Assembly: GCF_900113865.1 (NCBI RefSeq)
Contig: NZ_FOQY01000046.1
Coordinates: 1-55,339, forward strand
Length of the DNA stretch: 55,339 nt
DNA from: Streptosporangium canum
GTDB taxonomy: Bacteria > Actinomycetota > Actinomycetes > Streptosporangiales > Streptosporangiaceae
Reading direction: 5' to 3'
Shown here piece by piece: positions 1 through 7,792 of the stretch. The translations under genes were made by a program, and so were the position numbers. The notes beneath the pieces are model-generated. The model saw nothing but the letters and a program-made list of their open reading frames with translations, ran no database searches and had not been told where the DNA came from. Every line of letters starts with the position of its first letter. The first letter of the stretch is position 1.

Positions 1-16
1 GCCGGCGACGCGAGCC

Positions 17-763
17 TCAGCTCTGCGGCGGGCCCATGAAGTGGGCGAACTCGGCATCGCTCATGGCCGGTACCGGGCTGGCGACGGTGAATCCCACACC
101 CGGCGAATCCGGCCTTTCGACATCCGCCGGAAAGGTGGCGCCCGCGATTCGTTCCATCAGAGTGGCGCAGGCGTACTTGTGCCGGGAAATGGTGCGCCGA
201 CCCGGCTTCAAACTCCTGCCGGACTGCTGTGTCGCGACCGTAAGAGGGCTGAAGTCCAGGTCGTGCAGGTAGGTGTCGACCGCCCCGGTATTCCAGCCGC
301 AGCGGACGGACGGGTCGGTTCTGTCGAAGTCATAAGGGTCGAACCCGACTTCCAGTCTCCCGTTCGCGGCGTAGGCGAAGTAGGCCAGCAATGCGCCCGC
401 CGCGTGCCACGGGTCCATCCTGGAGTAGGTCTTCGTCCACGGGGAGAGCGAGATTCCCCACACCAGGCAGACGGCCAGGTGGCCATGGCGTGACAGGGCG
501 CTCATGACCTCTTGGCGGGCACATTCGTAGCCATAGTAGGGGTGCGTGATCAGGGTCCCGTCGCCCCAGCGGATGATGGTGGCGGTGCTCGAGTCGAGAG
601 CCTCCGGGGAACGGTAGTCCACCGCCAGAGGGACTGCGCCGATCAGCGACGCGACAGTCCCAATGTCGTCGTGGGTTGTGAACGTGATGCAGAAATGCTC
701 AGTCACGGAAAAATCCACTGTCACGCGCTCCACTCCCTGGACCGTATCGTCGTGCTTCATCAT
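17..763 (-). CDS. Hypothetical protein, possibly DUF6461-like
   Basis: A 248-residue soluble protein with no signal peptide or membrane segment. Codon use is typical of a real high-GC gene. An N-terminal beta-rich stretch is followed by a WGDGTLITHPYYGYE segment, then WGISLSPW and DGRLEVGFDP-like strands (here NGRLEVGFDPYDFDRTDP). That order recalls actinobacterial DUF6461 proteins of unknown function, but the match is from memory and weak. I chose the ATG at 763; another ATG follows at 760 and a GTG lies upstream at 772. It is read leftwards, in the same direction as the recombinase cluster behind it. Confidence 0.6.
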   Translation of the reverse strand: MMKHDDTVQGVERVTVDFSVTEHFCITFTTHDDIGTVASLIGAVPLAVDYRSPEALDSSTATIIRWGDGTLITHPYYGYECARQEVMSALSRHGHLAVCLVWGISLSPWTKTYSRMDPWHAAGALLAYFAYAANGRLEVGFDPYDFDRTDPSVRCGWNTGAVDTYLHDLDFSPLTVATQQSGRSLKPGRRTISRHKYACATLMERIAGATFPADVERPDSPGVGFTVASPVPAMSDAEFAHFMGPPQS

Positions 764-813
764 GCCACCCACCGCAGGTCCGAAAATTGGGGTACATGAC
801 CTGGATGCTGGCT

Positions 814-1353
814 CTATAAAATCTCGGCGTTGGGACGTGGCCTCCCTATCTGATTGCTACTCCGCTGCTCAGAAAGCCGCCGTTTGCCTACGTTGGGACT
901 CTCACGCCAGGACTCCGTCGCCACGTGCGTCCCGAGTACCGTCTTGATCCGTGTCGCCTCGGGGTCGGTGTCGTGGGATTCGGGCGTGCTGCCGTGGAGC
1001 GTCCAGCCATGCTTGACCGCGAAATGGCTGATCACGGCTCTGAGCCCCTCGATGCGCTCGGCGGCGTCCGGCCCGTAGATGCTGATGGTGGTGGCGGATT
1101 CGGCGGCCTCGAAGATGGTGCGGCGCCGTTCGACGGCGCTGCGGGCGGCGGCGTGGATGCGGCCGCGCAGCCGGATCGCCTTGGCCGGGTCGCTGATGCC
1201 GTCCAGGCCGTCGATGGTGAGATAGCAGGCGTCCGAGCTGGTGGGGGCGGGCGGGGCCGCGTCCTGCAGGGCGGCGCGCAGCCGGGCTCGGTCGGTGCTG
1301 GACAGCGGCCAACGCCCGAGCAGGTCGGGCCAGCCGTCCGGCCGGGTCGGCAC
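814..1353 (-). CDS. Hypothetical protein, 5' end probably shifted
   Basis: The frame gives 179 residues from a GTG at 1353: an acidic/alanine-rich body (YLTIDGLDGISDPAKAIRL) and a basic tail. In-frame coding composition continues upstream of the GTG to a TGA near 1430 without a start codon. In another frame just upstream (about 1430-1490) the DNA reads WQLQEEPTWQPISMLVMLT, which looks like a genuine protein start. The simplest reading is a single-base indel near 1400-1430 splitting one gene. No known domain was recognised. It follows the small gene at 1568-1915 and may share its transcript. Confidence 0.45.
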   Translation of the reverse strand: MPTRPDGWPDLLGRWPLSSTDRARLRAALQDAAPPAPTSSDACYLTIDGLDGISDPAKAIRLRGRIHAAARSAVERRRTIFEAAESATTISIYGPDAAERIEGLRAVISHFAVKHGWTLHGSTPESHDTDPEATRIKTVLGTHVATESWRESPNVGKRRLSEQRSSNQIGRPRPNAEIL

Positions 1354-1567
1354 GGTGGAGACGGGGTCCGCTGCGGCCGCCTCGGCGCCGTCCGAGGCGT
1401 CGGCGGGATCGCTCGACGTGGGTGGTCAGCATGACCAGCATGCTGATCGGCTGCCAGGTCGGTTCCTCCTGCAGTTGCCATGATGCGCGCCCTTCGCGGT
1501 GTTCTGCCGAGGCTTGGGTCAACGTAACGACGCCGTGCCCGCGCACGCAGGACAACGGCCTCGGCGG

Positions 1568-1915
1568 TCAGGTGCCGCCACCCGCTGTATCTTCAGCGCT
1601 GACCTGGTCCGGTTTGGGGGTGAACAGCTCCAACTGCTGGCTGGCGGGGTCGGTGTGGGTGAGTTTCAGGCAGCGGCGGCAGGTGACCGGGCCCCGGTCC
1701 GGATGGGCCGCGGCGGGGTCCCAGCCGCTGACGCCGACCATGCAGGCCGGGCCGGGCATGCGCTCGTCGGCGAACCAGCGGGTCATCGCGACCTCGTGCA
1801 CGATGCCCGACGACCGGACCCGCAGGTTGGAGCCGTCGGCGTAGGCAGCCCGCGCCGCGGCGGCGATCGTGGCCAGCGCCTCCTGAACGCCCGGCGTCGG
1901 CGTGGCGTTCTCCAT
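1568..1915 (-). CDS. Small hypothetical protein with CxxC, recombinase-coupled
   Basis: A 115-residue protein whose ATG (1915-1913) overlaps the stop codon of the upstream recombinase by one base (TGATG), so the two are very likely translationally coupled. The N-terminal 60 residues are helical and alanine-rich. The middle carries CMVGVSGWDP and GPVTCRRCLKLTHTD, so one CxxC plus an earlier Cys could form a partial metal site. No family is recognised. The coupling suggests a factor acting with the integrase, such as an accessory or directionality protein, but that is inferred from position only. Confidence 0.6.
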   Translation of the reverse strand: MENATPTPGVQEALATIAAAARAAYADGSNLRVRSSGIVHEVAMTRWFADERMPGPACMVGVSGWDPAAAHPDRGPVTCRRCLKLTHTDPASQQLELFTPKPDQVSAEDTAGGGT

Positions 1916-3033
1916 CAGGCACCTCCGCCGAGGATGGACGCCATCCGGTAGGCGGCGTGGGAGTCCAGCTTGCGGCGGCCGCGGTTGTAGCGCTGGGTGG
2001 TGACCGGGGAGGCGTGCCCGAGCAGCTCCTGGACGTCGGCCAGCGGCACCCCGGCATCCAGGGCTGCGGTGGCGGCGGTGGCACGGGCGGTGTGCGGGGT
2101 GAGCTTGGTGTGGTCGACGCCGGCGGCGGTCGCGGCCCGGCGCAGCGCGGTGGTCATCCGCCAGCGGTCGAACGGCCGCCCGTCGGCCCGGACGAACAGC
2201 GACTCGCCCGGGGAGCGGTCAGCCAGCAGCGGCTGCAGCAGGGCGCGCACCCGCGGCGGCACCGGCATCCGGTCGGTCTTGCCGCCCTTGCGGCGAAACA
2301 GGATCACGGTGTGCCCGGCGTCGGCGGCCACCGAGCCGACGGTGAGGGCGACCAGTTCGCCGACGCGGACCGCGCACACGCTGAGCAGCGCCACGGCGGC
2401 GGCGTCGGCCGGGTAGGCGGCACTGATGGTCTCGGCGCCGTCGACCAGGGCGGTGGCCTCCTCCACGGTGCGGGCCGGGGTGGTGCCGACGGTGGAGACC
2501 TCGGGCCGCTCCACCGGGTCGGCGGGATTGACCGCGACGATGCGGCGGCGGGTGGCGTAGCCGTACAGGCTCGACAGGCTCGACAGGCGCCGGGCCACGG
2601 TGGAGGCCGCCAGCGGCGTGCCCGGCCGGGCCAGGCCGGCGCGCGCGGTGCCGGTGGCGATGGTGTCGCGGTAGTGCGTCAGATGATCCTCGGTCACGGC
2701 CAGCAGCCCCACGCCCGGGGCCTCCGTCTGGAGCCAGCGGACGAACGCGGCGACATCGGCCAGGCGGGCCCGCCGGGTGGTGACGGCCTTGCCCGCCTTC
2801 AGCCACGCCGCCACGACCGACCACTCTGCGTGGGGGAGCGCGTCGACGTCGTCGACGTCCGCGCCCGGCACCTCGCCGCCGTCGCCTTTGCGGCGCCGCG
2901 GCCGCAGGCCGGCGATGTCGCCCACGGTGGCCACCATTGGCTCCGGCACGGCCACCGCCGTGGCGAAGAGACCGGCGGCCGCCGGGACGCTGGCGGTGGG
3001 GCGAAGGATCGCGCTGGGGATGATCTCGGTCAC
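1915..3033 (-). CDS. Tyrosine recombinase / integrase
   Basis: A 372-residue XerC/XerD-like site-specific recombinase. The first 90 residues are a variable, proline/alanine-rich leader. A SAM-like core-binding domain follows (about 90-185), then the catalytic domain. Catalytic residues are visible in order: Arg in CAVRVGEL, Lys in RRKGGKTDRMPVP, His-x-x-Arg in LTPHTARATAA, His in LLGHASPVTT and the nucleophilic Tyr in TQRYNRGRRK. All are present, so it should be active. It starts at GTG 3033 with no strong ribosome site. Three ATCTCAC/GTGAGAT boxes lie just upstream. It is probably the integrase of this mobile island, although no att site or tRNA is visible nearby. Confidence 0.9.
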   Translation of the reverse strand: MTEIIPSAILRPTASVPAAAGLFATAVAVPEPMVATVGDIAGLRPRRRKGDGGEVPGADVDDVDALPHAEWSVVAAWLKAGKAVTTRRARLADVAAFVRWLQTEAPGVGLLAVTEDHLTHYRDTIATGTARAGLARPGTPLAASTVARRLSSLSSLYGYATRRRIVAVNPADPVERPEVSTVGTTPARTVEEATALVDGAETISAAYPADAAAVALLSVCAVRVGELVALTVGSVAADAGHTVILFRRKGGKTDRMPVPPRVRALLQPLLADRSPGESLFVRADGRPFDRWRMTTALRRAATAAGVDHTKLTPHTARATAATAALDAGVPLADVQELLGHASPVTTQRYNRGRRKLDSHAAYRMASILGGGA

Positions 3034-3043
3034 GCCGGTAATG

Positions 3044-3082
3044 ATCTCACGGCGATCTCACATAATAGGCATTGTGTGAGAT
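3044..3082. promoter_or_regulatory. Operator-like ATCTCAC repeats and -10 box before the integrase
   Basis: ATCTCACA (3055-3062) and TGTGAGAT (3075-3082) form perfect 8-bp inverted arms around a 12-bp spacer, and a further ATCTCAC lies at 3044-3050. On the minus strand the spacer contains TATTAT, a good -10 hexamer for the integrase at 3033. Operator overlapping promoter suggests tight repression. The repressor is not identifiable. Confidence 0.5.
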
Positions 3083-3088
3083 GAAAAT

Positions 3089-3188
3089 CGGGCTGGGCCG
3101 AGGATGCCGCTGACTTCGCCGGGATGCTCCACGTCGACGCTGGCGAAGCGATATCCGTTGGATTTTCCGCCGTTGCTACCGGGACCCC
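3089..3188 (-). mobile_element. Half copy of the GGGG-ended miniature element
   Basis: This 100-bp stretch is the reverse complement of 4761-4860 with 3 mismatches by eye (97%). The terminus (GGGACCCC, ending 3188) is intact and points toward the operon at 3465-4724. The break at 3089 corresponds exactly to the midpoint of the 199-bp full copy. It sits 56 bp upstream of the integrase start, next to its operator repeats. Confidence 0.85.
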
Positions 3189-3234
3189 ATTACGAGTCAA
3201 CGGCGGGGGCCAGGTCGGCGGGCTTACGCGCCGG

Positions 3235-3372
3235 TCAGGCGGTAGATGCGGTTCGGAGATGTGATCGCGTAAGACGGTGTTGCTGTACGGCACTGCTGTA
3301 CAGCAACGTCGTCCGATGGCTCATCTCGCCGTCGTCGGCAGAGAGCCGGTTGGCGAGGTTGCGCGCGTCCAT
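3235..3372 (-). CDS. Possible small ORF or 5' gene remnant (45 aa)
   Basis: An ATG at 3372 follows a good ribosome site (GGAGGAACC) and opens a 45-codon frame starting MDARNLANRLS. That start resembles the first residues of some actinobacterial PNPOx-like proteins, but no domain follows. It overlaps a perfect hairpin: GTTGCTGTAC at 3279-3288 and GTACAGCAAC at 3298-3307. It may be the 5' stub of a gene cut when the flanking element arrived. Low certainty. Confidence 0.25.
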   Translation of the reverse strand: MDARNLANRLSADDGEMSHRTTLLYSSAVQQHRLTRSHLRTASTA

Positions 3373-3416
3373 GGTTCCTCCGACGCCGGGACACGTCCTA
3401 CCTCGTCGGTCCGTCT

Positions 3417-3459
3417 ACAAACAACCAATTGACTTTTGTACAAATCGCTGTTTGTGTAT
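3417..3459 (+). promoter_or_regulatory. Promoter/operator for the ArsR operon
   Basis: ACAAACA (3417-3423) and TGTTTGT (3449-3455) are 7-bp inverted arms around the perfect palindrome TTTGTACAAA (3435-3444), a layout typical of ArsR-type operators. TTGACT (3429-3434) can serve as -35 and GTGTAT (3454-3459) as -10. The ATG at 3465 lacks a ribosome site, so the transcript may be leaderless. Confidence 0.5.
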
Positions 3460-3464
3460 GAGCC

Positions 3465-4001
3465 ATGCTCATCACCGACACCCCCGACCTGCTCGACGAG
3501 GGCCTGGCGTGGACGACGGCCCGCATCGCCGCCGTCCCAGCCGATGCCCTCGATGCCCCCACCCCCTGCGACGACTGGGACCTCCGGACGCTGCTCAACC
3601 ACACCGTCGAGACCCTGGCGATCTTCGCCGACGCCCTCGACGGCGGCGGCGCCACCGCCACCGGACCATGGGACGCCGCCATGGCCGACCTCGCGGCCCG
3701 GACCCAGCTCGCCTGGCGGCAGCCCGGCGTGATGGACCGCACCTACGAGCTGCCGTTCGGGACGATGCCCGGGCCGGTCATGGCGTCGGCGACCCTGCTC
3801 GAGGCCGTCGTCCACGGCTGGGACATCAGCCAGGCGAGCGGCGAAGCGGCGTCCATCCCGGAGGACCTCGCGCTCGCCGTCCTCGCCTTCGCCCACGCGG
3901 CCCTCGGGGAGGCGCAGCGTGGCGACGCCTTCGGCCCGGCGCTCGACATCGGCGCAACGTCGTCCGAGCAGCTCATCGCCTACCTCGGCCGGACGCCGTG
4001 A
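3465..4001 (+). CDS. TIGR03086 / DinB-like metal-binding protein
   Basis: 178 residues of the mycothiol-dependent maleylpyruvate isomerase/DinB superfamily, TIGR03086 type. Family hallmarks are TPCDDWDLRTLLNHTVETL near residues 30-50 (the first metal-ligand His is in NHTVE) and LLEAVVHGWDISQASG near 108-123 (second His in VHGWD). The substrate is unknown; relatives act as thiol-dependent isomerases or transferases. Its stop overlaps the GTG of the ArsR gene (GTGA), making it the first gene of a coupled three-gene operon. Pairing with an ArsR regulator and an SRPBCC protein is common in actinobacteria and suggests small-molecule detoxification, which is inferred. The whole operon lies between inverted element ends (3188 and 4761). 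Confidence 0.8.
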   Translation: MLITDTPDLLDEGLAWTTARIAAVPADALDAPTPCDDWDLRTLLNHTVETLAIFADALDGGGATATGPWDAAMADLAARTQLAWRQPGVMDRTYELPFGTMPGPVMASATLLEAVVHGWDISQASGEAASIPEDLALAVLAFAHAALGEAQRGDAFGPALDIGATSSEQLIAYLGRTP

Positions 4002-4330
4002 GCGCCGCCACCGCCGAGGTGCTGGACAGCACCCTTCGGGCGCTGGCCGACGGCAACCGCCGCGCCATCCTGAGCATCGTTCGGGACGGACCTCGGGCGG
4101 TGGGCGAGGTCGCCGAGGCGATGGCGATGAGCCAGCAGGCCGTCTCCCACCACCTCCGGGTGCTCCGGGGGGCCGGGCTCGTCACCGAGACGCGGGAGGG
4201 CACCCGCCACCTGTTCGTCGTGCGCACCGACGGCTTCGCCGCCGTCCGCCAGTTCCTGGAGGGCTTCTGGCCCGATCACCTGGCCGCTCTCAAGGCCGCC
4301 GCCGAGAAGACCGCGAGGACCAATGGCTGA
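3998..4330 (+). CDS. ArsR-family winged-helix regulator
   Basis: 110 residues from a GTG that overlaps the preceding stop by four bases. The winged helix is clear: LRALADGNRRAILSIV, then the recognition helix in MSQQAVSHHLRVLRGAGLV and the wing TREGTRHLFVV. No CxC metal motif is present, so it is a non-metal ArsR of the kind paired with AHSA1/SRPBCC proteins. It probably represses its own operon through the palindromes at 3417-3455. Its stop lies inside the start of the next gene (8-base overlap). Confidence 0.9.
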   Translation: MSAATAEVLDSTLRALADGNRRAILSIVRDGPRAVGEVAEAMAMSQQAVSHHLRVLRGAGLVTETREGTRHLFVVRTDGFAAVRQFLEGFWPDHLAALKAAAEKTARTNG

Positions 4331-4724
4331 GTTCGCAACCTCCATCGACATCGAGGCCCCGCCCGAGATCGTGTTCGACCACCTCGTCACGGTCGACGGG
4401 ATGCTGGCGTGGATGGGCCAGCGCGCCGAGCTCGATCCCCGGCCGGGCGGCGTGTTCGCCGTCGACATCGACGGGAACCCGATCCGCGGCGAGTTCGTCG
4501 AGGTCGACCGGCCCCGCTCGGTCGTCGTCACCTGGGGCCTGGAGGCCAACGACGTCCTCCCCGCCGGATCGACCGAGGTGGCGTTCCGCCTGACGCCGAC
4601 GGCCACCGGCACGCGGGTCGACCTGACCCACTCGAACCTGCCGGAGTCGCAGGTCCCGCCACACGCCGAGGGCTGGCTGCACTTCCTCGGCATCCTCGCC
4701 GAGACAGCGGCCGCCGCCGCCTGA
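4323..4724 (+). CDS. SRPBCC (AHSA1-like) protein
   Basis: 133 residues with the START-like SRPBCC fold: FATSIDIEAPPEIVFDHLV at the N terminus, a GGVFAVDIDGNPIRGEFVEVD sheet (residues about 40-62), PRSVVVTWGL, and LTPTATGTRVDLTHSNLP before the C-terminal helix (GWLHFLGILAE). This fold binds hydrophobic ligands, and the ligand is unknown. The ATG lies 8 bases inside the ArsR gene, so translation is coupled. ArsR-SRPBCC pairs are widespread in actinobacteria. About 36 bp after the stop the miniature element at 4761 begins. Confidence 0.85.
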   Translation: MAEFATSIDIEAPPEIVFDHLVTVDGMLAWMGQRAELDPRPGGVFAVDIDGNPIRGEFVEVDRPRSVVVTWGLEANDVLPAGSTEVAFRLTPTATGTRVDLTHSNLPESQVPPHAEGWLHFLGILAETAAAAA

Positions 4725-4760
4725 TCGATCAGGTCGGCTGGGGCTCCCGGGGTAGGCCGA

Positions 4761-4959
4761 GGGGTCCCGGTAGCACCGGCGGAAAATCCAACGGATATCG
4801 CTTCGCCAGCGTCGACGTGGAGCATCCCGGCGAAGTCGGCGACATCCTCGGCCCAGCCCGCCGCATCCACCAACCGGCACACCAGCCATGCGACGTCCTC
4901 ACATCAGAGCAGGCCAGGGGCATTTCCGTTGGATTTTTCGCGATTACTACCGGGACCCC
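4761..4959 (+). mobile_element. Miniature inverted-repeat element, full copy A
   Basis: A 199-bp element. Its left end (GGGGTCCCGGTAG, 4761 on) and right end (CTACCGGGACCCC, to 4959) are imperfect 38-bp inverted repeats, 32/38 identical by eye. The interior has no convincing gene. It is related along its length to 15770-15966, and its left half to 3089-3188. Ends of 38 bp beginning GGGG are the classic size and start of Tn3-family ends, so it could be a Tn3-derived miniature element (TIME). No 5-bp target duplication is visible (GCCGA left, CTGTG right). Confidence 0.85.
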
Positions 4960-5046
4960 CTGTGGTGTTTCCCGCGTGTTGTTCGTGGTCTTCGCTGTGT
5001 GGTTCTGGGTGTTCGGTTCTTCGTGATCTGCTGGGTGTCGTGGTGG

Positions 5047-6612
5047 CTATCGGCCCCGGCCCCGCTGCGGTCCACCCCGATCCTGATCGCGGCGCGCTGG
5101 GCGTCTGGCCCGCGTGGCCGGGTCGGTCATGCGCGGGCCGATCGGCGGAACGGGCGCGCTGGGCGATCGCAGGTGGGCTGCGAGTTCGCGGGCGCTGGGC
5201 GGCGGATACGCGGCGCGCACCCGGGTCAGGCCCGCCTCCAGTTCGGTGGCCAGGCGCGGCCGCTCGGCCTGCTGCCACAGGCCGATCGTGTGCGCCAGCG
5301 CCACGACGGCCGGCAGCAGCAGCTTTATCTCTGGGGAAGTGGGGGCGTGCCGGATCACCATCGCGACCCCGCGCAGATCGGCCAGGCCGCCGCGCCGTAC
5401 CAGGCGACGGTCGGGGTGGGCGGAAGTTTGCGCGGCGCGTGCCAGCAGGTCAGCCGTCGTGGTGATCGGGCCGGGACTCTCCTCCTCCAGGCGGGCCGAC
5501 AGCCCGGCCATCAGCGCGGCGGCGTGCCGGGCCGCGCTCGACCACAGCGCCGCGTCCTGGGCGCGACTTTGGCCGAGCTGGGCGGTGACGTCCTCGACCC
5601 GGGCGACGGCCTGGCGCCACACCGCGCCCTCGTAGACGGGCCGCTCGGACGCCTCCTTGGGGCCGGCGACATCGGCGCCCCGGCTCCACTGCGCCAGCGC
5701 CTTCGCCGAGCTCTGCGCGGTGGGGGCCGGCCAGTATTCACGCGGCCGCGGCAGGCTCAGGTCGGCCGCGAGCCGGCCGCCGCCGAACCACACCTGTTTG
5801 ACCGCTCCGGTCCCTCGGGCCGCTCCGTCCGACGCATCTGCTTCGTGGCCGCGCAGGGCGACGCTGTAGCCGACCACCTCCTGGCCGCCGACGCTGTAGC
5901 GGGCCCTCACCGACAATCCCGAGCGGCGGGCCCGACGCACGAACTCCGCCTCATCCCCTGAGACCAGGGCGCACGAGCGCACCAGGCGGGCGATGCGCTG
6001 GCGCTCGGGCAGACCGCCGGCGCGCATCCGCTGGTGTTCGGCCTTGGAGTAGCCCGGCATGCCGCGGCCGGCCCGGCCCTCCACCACCGCCGGCCCGTAG
6101 CGGCGCTCCATGTCCGTACACACCCGGCTCATCGCGCGCCGGTCGTTCCAGGTGGAGGCGAGCGTGCCGTCTTCGCGCACCAGATTCACCATCAGGTGGA
6201 TGTGCTCGTTGCCGCCGACCGAACGGCCGTGATGCACCGCGATCCACCGGCACGGCGCCCGGCCCTCCGCCTCCTCGAAGCCCATCCGGCCGATCGCCGT
6301 GCGGGCGACCTCGGCCCACTGCGCATCGGCCAGTACCTCACCGGGCGGCAGGGAGATCGCGCAATGCCACACCCACCCGCCCGGCGGCGCGACGCCGAGC
6401 AGGATCCGGTGCGAGTCCATGTCACGGCCCAGCGCGTAGATCGCATCAGCGTCGGCGACGTGATCCAGCCGCGCCCCCTCCTCCAGCCCCAGCGTCACAT
6501 CGGCCGCGATGATCCGCTGGTCGGTGTGCTCTTGGCTGGAGCCGGGCCCGAACAGGTAGCGCACCAGCCCGCCGGGACTGCTGCCGCGCTGGGCGGAGAT
6601 GAAGTTGTTCAC
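5047..6612 (-). CDS. MobA-like relaxase
   Basis: 521 residues. The start is GTG 6612, which overlaps the stop of the MobC-like gene (GTGA) and is followed by NNFISAQRGSSPGGLVRYL. Longer in-frame starts upstream give only arginine/glycine-rich shadow sequence of mobC. The relaxase domain covers about 1-200: a candidate catalytic Tyr in VRYLFGPG and the histidine cluster HHGRSVGGNEHIHLMVN (metal-binding motif III). It then reads EDGTLASTWNDRRAMSRVC. The C-terminal half is alpha-helical and variable, and ends in an Arg-rich tail (TRARRPARRDQDRGGPQRGR). It would nick oriT and stay on the transferred strand. No coupling protein or type IV secretion gene is present, so transfer would need a helper. 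Confidence 0.85.
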   Translation of the reverse strand: MNNFISAQRGSSPGGLVRYLFGPGSSQEHTDQRIIAADVTLGLEEGARLDHVADADAIYALGRDMDSHRILLGVAPPGGWVWHCAISLPPGEVLADAQWAEVARTAIGRMGFEEAEGRAPCRWIAVHHGRSVGGNEHIHLMVNLVREDGTLASTWNDRRAMSRVCTDMERRYGPAVVEGRAGRGMPGYSKAEHQRMRAGGLPERQRIARLVRSCALVSGDEAEFVRRARRSGLSVRARYSVGGQEVVGYSVALRGHEADASDGAARGTGAVKQVWFGGGRLAADLSLPRPREYWPAPTAQSSAKALAQWSRGADVAGPKEASERPVYEGAVWRQAVARVEDVTAQLGQSRAQDAALWSSAARHAAALMAGLSARLEEESPGPITTTADLLARAAQTSAHPDRRLVRRGGLADLRGVAMVIRHAPTSPEIKLLLPAVVALAHTIGLWQQAERPRLATELEAGLTRVRAAYPPPSARELAAHLRSPSAPVPPIGPRMTDPATRARRPARRDQDRGGPQRGRGR

Positions 6613-7178
6613 CGGCCCCAACCCCCGCCCTGGTCCTGGTCGACGTCGACGTCGACGTCGACGTCGACGTCGAGACCGGGATCGCCACTGTCTTGGGAGC
6701 TGTCGGCCGCGCGGCGGCCGAACGGCAGGCCGAACTCGCCGTAGACGGCGGCCGCCGCGTCCAGCCTTTCCAGAAGCCGCAGCGTCGCGGCCATCGTCGC
6801 CTCCAGCGACGCCGGCACCGCACCCGTGGCAGAGGCGACCTCGGCGAGCTGGTTGAGAGTGACCCCCGCGGCCGCCACCAGCCGCCGCGCGGCCAGCAGC
6901 TCCGCGGCATTGGCGCGCAACTGGCTCGCGGTCGCCGCATCCCCGGCGAGGCCCGCCTCCACCAGGAATCGCGGCACGCTCACCCCCGCCTGCCCGGCCC
7001 GTGCCTCGATGACGGCCTGCTCGGCATCCGACATCCGTATCGAATGCTTGTGCGGCCGCCCGCCCCGCTGGCGCTGCTGCCGCACCGGCGACCTGCCCTC
7101 GCCCTGCCCTCGATCGTCTTGTGCTTCTGCCGCCACCCGGCCTCCCCCAGCGGAGCGACCCGCCCCCTGGCGGGACAT
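6609..7178 (-). CDS. MobC-like relaxosome accessory protein
   Basis: 189 residues from the ATG at 7178, preceded directly by GGAGAGGAG. A charged leader is followed by RPHKHSIRMSDAEQAVIEARA and AGVSVPRFLVEAGLAG (about 42-75), the ribbon-helix-helix DNA-binding region of MobC/plasmid accessory proteins. A helical domain follows (LNQLAEVASATGAVPASLEA). The tail is an Asp-Val repeat (DVDVDVDVDVDQDQ) encoded by a GTCGAC tandem array. It would bind oriT and help the relaxase, with which it overlaps by four bases. Confidence 0.8.
   Translation of the reverse strand: MSRQGAGRSAGGGRVAAEAQDDRGQGEGRSPVRQQRQRGGRPHKHSIRMSDAEQAVIEARAGQAGVSVPRFLVEAGLAGDAATASQLRANAAELLAARRLVAAAGVTLNQLAEVASATGAVPASLEATMAATLRLLERLDAAAAVYGEFGLPFGRRAADSSQDSGDPGLDVDVDVDVDVDQDQGGGWGR
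6639..6673. repeat. (GTCGAC)n hexanucleotide array
   Basis: Five full GTCGAC units plus a partial one, within the 3' end of the MobC-like gene. In the coding frame it gives alternating Asp-Val. Unit gain or loss would keep the frame, so tail length could vary between strains. The array lies 27 bp from the GTG start of the relaxase. Confidence 0.8.
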
Positions 7179-7315
7179 CTCCTCTCCGACGATAGGAGAG
7201 AAGATCAACAGGGCGAAAGCCCGCAAAGTGATCCGGCGCCGGACCATATATCTTGCTGCTTCCAAAAACGGCGTCGGACAGCCGAAGCCACCCAGACCCC
7301 GATGGTCGAAAGCCA

Positions 7316-7792
7316 TCAGCGCCGGGGGACCTTACGCTGCAGGCGCTCCAGGCCGCCCGGGTAGGCGTCCGCGAGCGCGACCACAACGTCGGCGAGCACG
7401 CCGTAGAGCTTGGAGTGCTGCCAGTGCTGGCGACCCAGATCGCCCGCGCGCAGCTGCTCGGCGAGCTCGGTGAGTTGTTCCAGCCATTCCCACGCGGTGG
7501 TCGGCTCGCGCGGCGTGCCCTGCACGGTGACGACATGGATCTCGGTAACGGTCTCCCGGATCACCTCGCGCATCGGGAGCTGACGCAGACCGGCGGCGAT
7601 GTCGCGCTGCAGACGCCTTTCCGCCGAGCGCACTTCCCAGGCGCGGTTGCGGCACGCCTTGGAGCAGTACTCGGCCGGTCGGCCCCGCCCGGTGTAGGGC
7701 ACCTTGGCGCCACACCAGGGACAGGTACGGCTCTCCACACGCTGGCGAACATGCCGCGCGACGACCTGGGGAGGCGGGTCATCGGAGCGCAT
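7316..7792 (-). CDS. Zinc-finger protein of the mobilization region
   Basis: 158 residues. Near the N terminus (about 24-53) lies a four-Cys finger: TCPWCGAKVPYTGRGRP, then AEYCSKACRNRAWEVR. The rest is helical (RRLQRDIAAGLRQL, WEWLEQLTELAEQL, LADVVVALADAYPGGLERL). The same finger begins the recombinase-like protein at 9329-10639 and ends the TetR regulator at 40649-41467. It is the first gene of the leftward set mobC-relaxase, 137 bp upstream of mobC. A role in DNA binding or transfer is inferred only. Confidence 0.65.
   Translation of the reverse strand: MRSDDPPPQVVARHVRQRVESRTCPWCGAKVPYTGRGRPAEYCSKACRNRAWEVRSAERRLQRDIAAGLRQLPMREVIRETVTEIHVVTVQGTPREPTTAWEWLEQLTELAEQLRAGDLGRQHWQHSKLYGVLADVVVALADAYPGGLERLQRKVPRR

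Noticed and set aside
6613..7536. Relaxase extended upstream to 829 residues
   Set aside because: The extra sequence is an Arg/Gly-rich shadow of mobC; the GTGA overlap and the NNFISAQRGSS start favour GTG 6612.
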